Positions 12,846-13,486 of a stretch of DNA of 13,486 nucleotides are shown here, piece by piece. The DNA lies in NCBI GenBank assembly GCA_963772845.1, contig CAVYYW010000031.1, positions 1 to 13,486 of the forward strand. Reading direction: 5' to 3'. The notes under the pieces are model-generated. The model saw nothing but the letters and a program-made list of their open reading frames with translations, had not been told where the DNA came from and searched no databases. The DNA comes from CAVYYW01 sp963772845. Lineage in GTDB: Bacteria > Bacillota > Bacilli > Bacillales > Sporolactobacillaceae. Within the stretch, counting starts at the first letter, position 1, and each line of letters begins with the position of its first letter. The position numbers and the translations under genes were made by a program.

Positions 12846-13250
12846 TTGATGCTAAAACGAACGGCAGTTGTGATATTCAGTGTATTCATATTAGTGGTTT
12901 CCGCTGGTTGCGGGCAATCCCATTCTTCAGATAAAAGTGCAGGCAATAACGAAAAGGCGACGACGGTCCAGTCCGGCGCCAAAAAAATGATTTCCTTAAC
13001 CTCGGACTTAAAAAAGCAATTATCGAGCCAGCCGAAGCCTGATAAAGTCAAAGCGGTCGGAGAAGACCTCGAAACAACGTGGTCTTCTTTTGAAGACAAA
13101 GTTAAAAAGAACAATCCTTCGATCTATAAAGAGGTGGAGGACAGCTTAGACCCGCTGGTTACCGGGACAAAGCAAAAGAAGCTGGACACGTCAATTTTGA
13201 CAAAATTAGATCAGCAGCTGCATGATTCTGTGCAAGAGCTCATTAAATAA
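12846..13250 (+). CDS. Small lipoprotein with an EfeU-ectodomain-like module
   Basis: 134-aa predicted lipoprotein. A hydrophobic signal (LKRTAVVIFSVFILVVSAGC) gives a lipidated Cys22; the residue at -3 is Ser rather than the usual Leu/Val/Ile. A Ser/Asn/Lys linker (23-45) leads to a helical domain (46-134). This contains W79-x3-E83-x10-Y94-x3-E98, the same residues at the same spacing as both repeats in the EfeU ectodomain. It lacks the M75 domain of EfeO and is far shorter. The gene starts 22 bp after efeU and is followed by a terminator, so it is co-transcribed and Fur-controlled. An accessory iron-delivering or docking role for EfeU is inferred. AGGAGG (12832-12837) lies 8 nt before TTG 12846 and 11 nt before ATG 12849; either could be the start. 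Confidence 0.8.
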   Translation: MMLKRTAVVIFSVFILVVSAGCGQSHSSDKSAGNNEKATTVQSGAKKMISLTSDLKKQLSSQPKPDKVKAVGEDLETTWSSFEDKVKKNNPSIYKEVEDSLDPLVTGTKQKKLDTSILTKLDQQLHDSVQELIK

Positions 13251-13263
13251 GGCACTACAAAAA

Positions 13264-13283
13264 GCGCCCGAGCTTATGGGCGC
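13264..13283 (+). terminator. GC-rich hairpin after the lipoprotein gene
   Basis: GCGCCC (13264-13269) pairs with GGGCGC (13278-13283) around an 8-nt loop. CAATAAAAATTTTT follows, so the U-tract is displaced. It is probably a partial terminator ahead of the stronger one at 13307. Confidence 0.5.
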
Positions 13284-13306
13284 CAATAAAAATTTTTAAA
13301 AGGCAG

Positions 13307-13352
13307 GGTGTTGGCATGTTCTCAAAAGAGAGACATGCTGGCACCTTTTTTT
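13307..13352 (+). terminator. Strong Rho-independent terminator of the efeU operon
   Basis: GGTGTTGGCATGT (13307-13319) pairs fully with ACATGCTGGCACC (13333-13345), including three G-U pairs. An inner TCTC/GAGA pairing extends the stem, and seven T residues follow (13346-13352). Confidence 0.88.
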
Positions 13353-13486
13353 GTCCCTCGTTCCGGGTTTTGGAAACCCACCGATTCAAGCGAGCGATTC
13401 CATAGGAGAGCTGAAAAGCAGAAAAAGTGGAATCCAAACAGGCGTTTGAGGACAAAAAAGTGTCCAAAACCGAAAAAGTGGATCTT

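Overview
The window looks like chromosomal DNA of a low-GC Gram-positive of the order Bacillales. The evidence is strong purine-rich Shine-Dalgarno sites, TTGACA/TATAAT-type promoters, a classical Fur box, an EfeU iron permease with the long N-terminal ectodomain known from Bacillus YwbL, and many small soluble GNAT/VOC/isochorismatase enzymes of the kind common in Bacillaceae. The genus cannot be decided from the sequence alone.

Layout. (1) 1-1496: the 3' part of an SH3b + Thr/Lys-linker + L,D-transpeptidase gene with two mutually compensating frameshifts, overlapped by a GNAT acetyltransferase. (2) 1497-1868: non-coding, with one copy of a degenerate interspersed repeat and a five-copy, roughly 20.5-bp phased GGCACATAAA array. 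(3) 1869-4430: a compact run of five genes (nucleotidyltransferase-like protein with a frameshift, isochorismatase-like cysteine hydrolase, GNAT, VOC/glyoxalase protein, second GNAT paralogous to the one at 1002) closed by a terminator. (4) 4529-5352: an MBL-fold hydrolase whose last ~28 codons are shifted out of frame. (5) 5353-6095: about 740 bp of repeat-rich non-coding DNA, including three 49-bp tandem units. (6) 6096-8582: single genes for a DUF2785 protein, a BltD-like GNAT and an alpha/beta hydrolase, separated by repeat remnants, a terminator, a 16-bp palindrome and a promoter. (7) 8734-9629: a divergent Lgt-like membrane protein ending at a bidirectional terminator shared with the convergent fetAB operon. 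(8) 9773-13352: an iron module, with fetAB (iron-export type ABC transporter) on the minus strand divergent from efeU (FTR1-type iron permease) plus a small lipoprotein on the plus strand. A 19-bp Fur box lies on the efeU -10 element.

How the genes work together. The clearest functional unit is the iron module. EfeU should import iron under Fur repression, the divergent FetAB should expel it, and the lipoprotein downstream of efeU carries a W-x3-E-x10-Y-x3-E module that also occurs twice, with identical spacing, in the EfeU ectodomain. The usual partners EfeO and EfeB are absent. The left half is a collection of accessory small-molecule-modifying enzymes with four single-base frameshifts within 5.3 kb, indicating gene decay or local sequence errors. 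Intergenic spaces in the left and middle carry a family of degenerate repeats (CTGAAAAAGTC / GCGGAAAGCGAG type).
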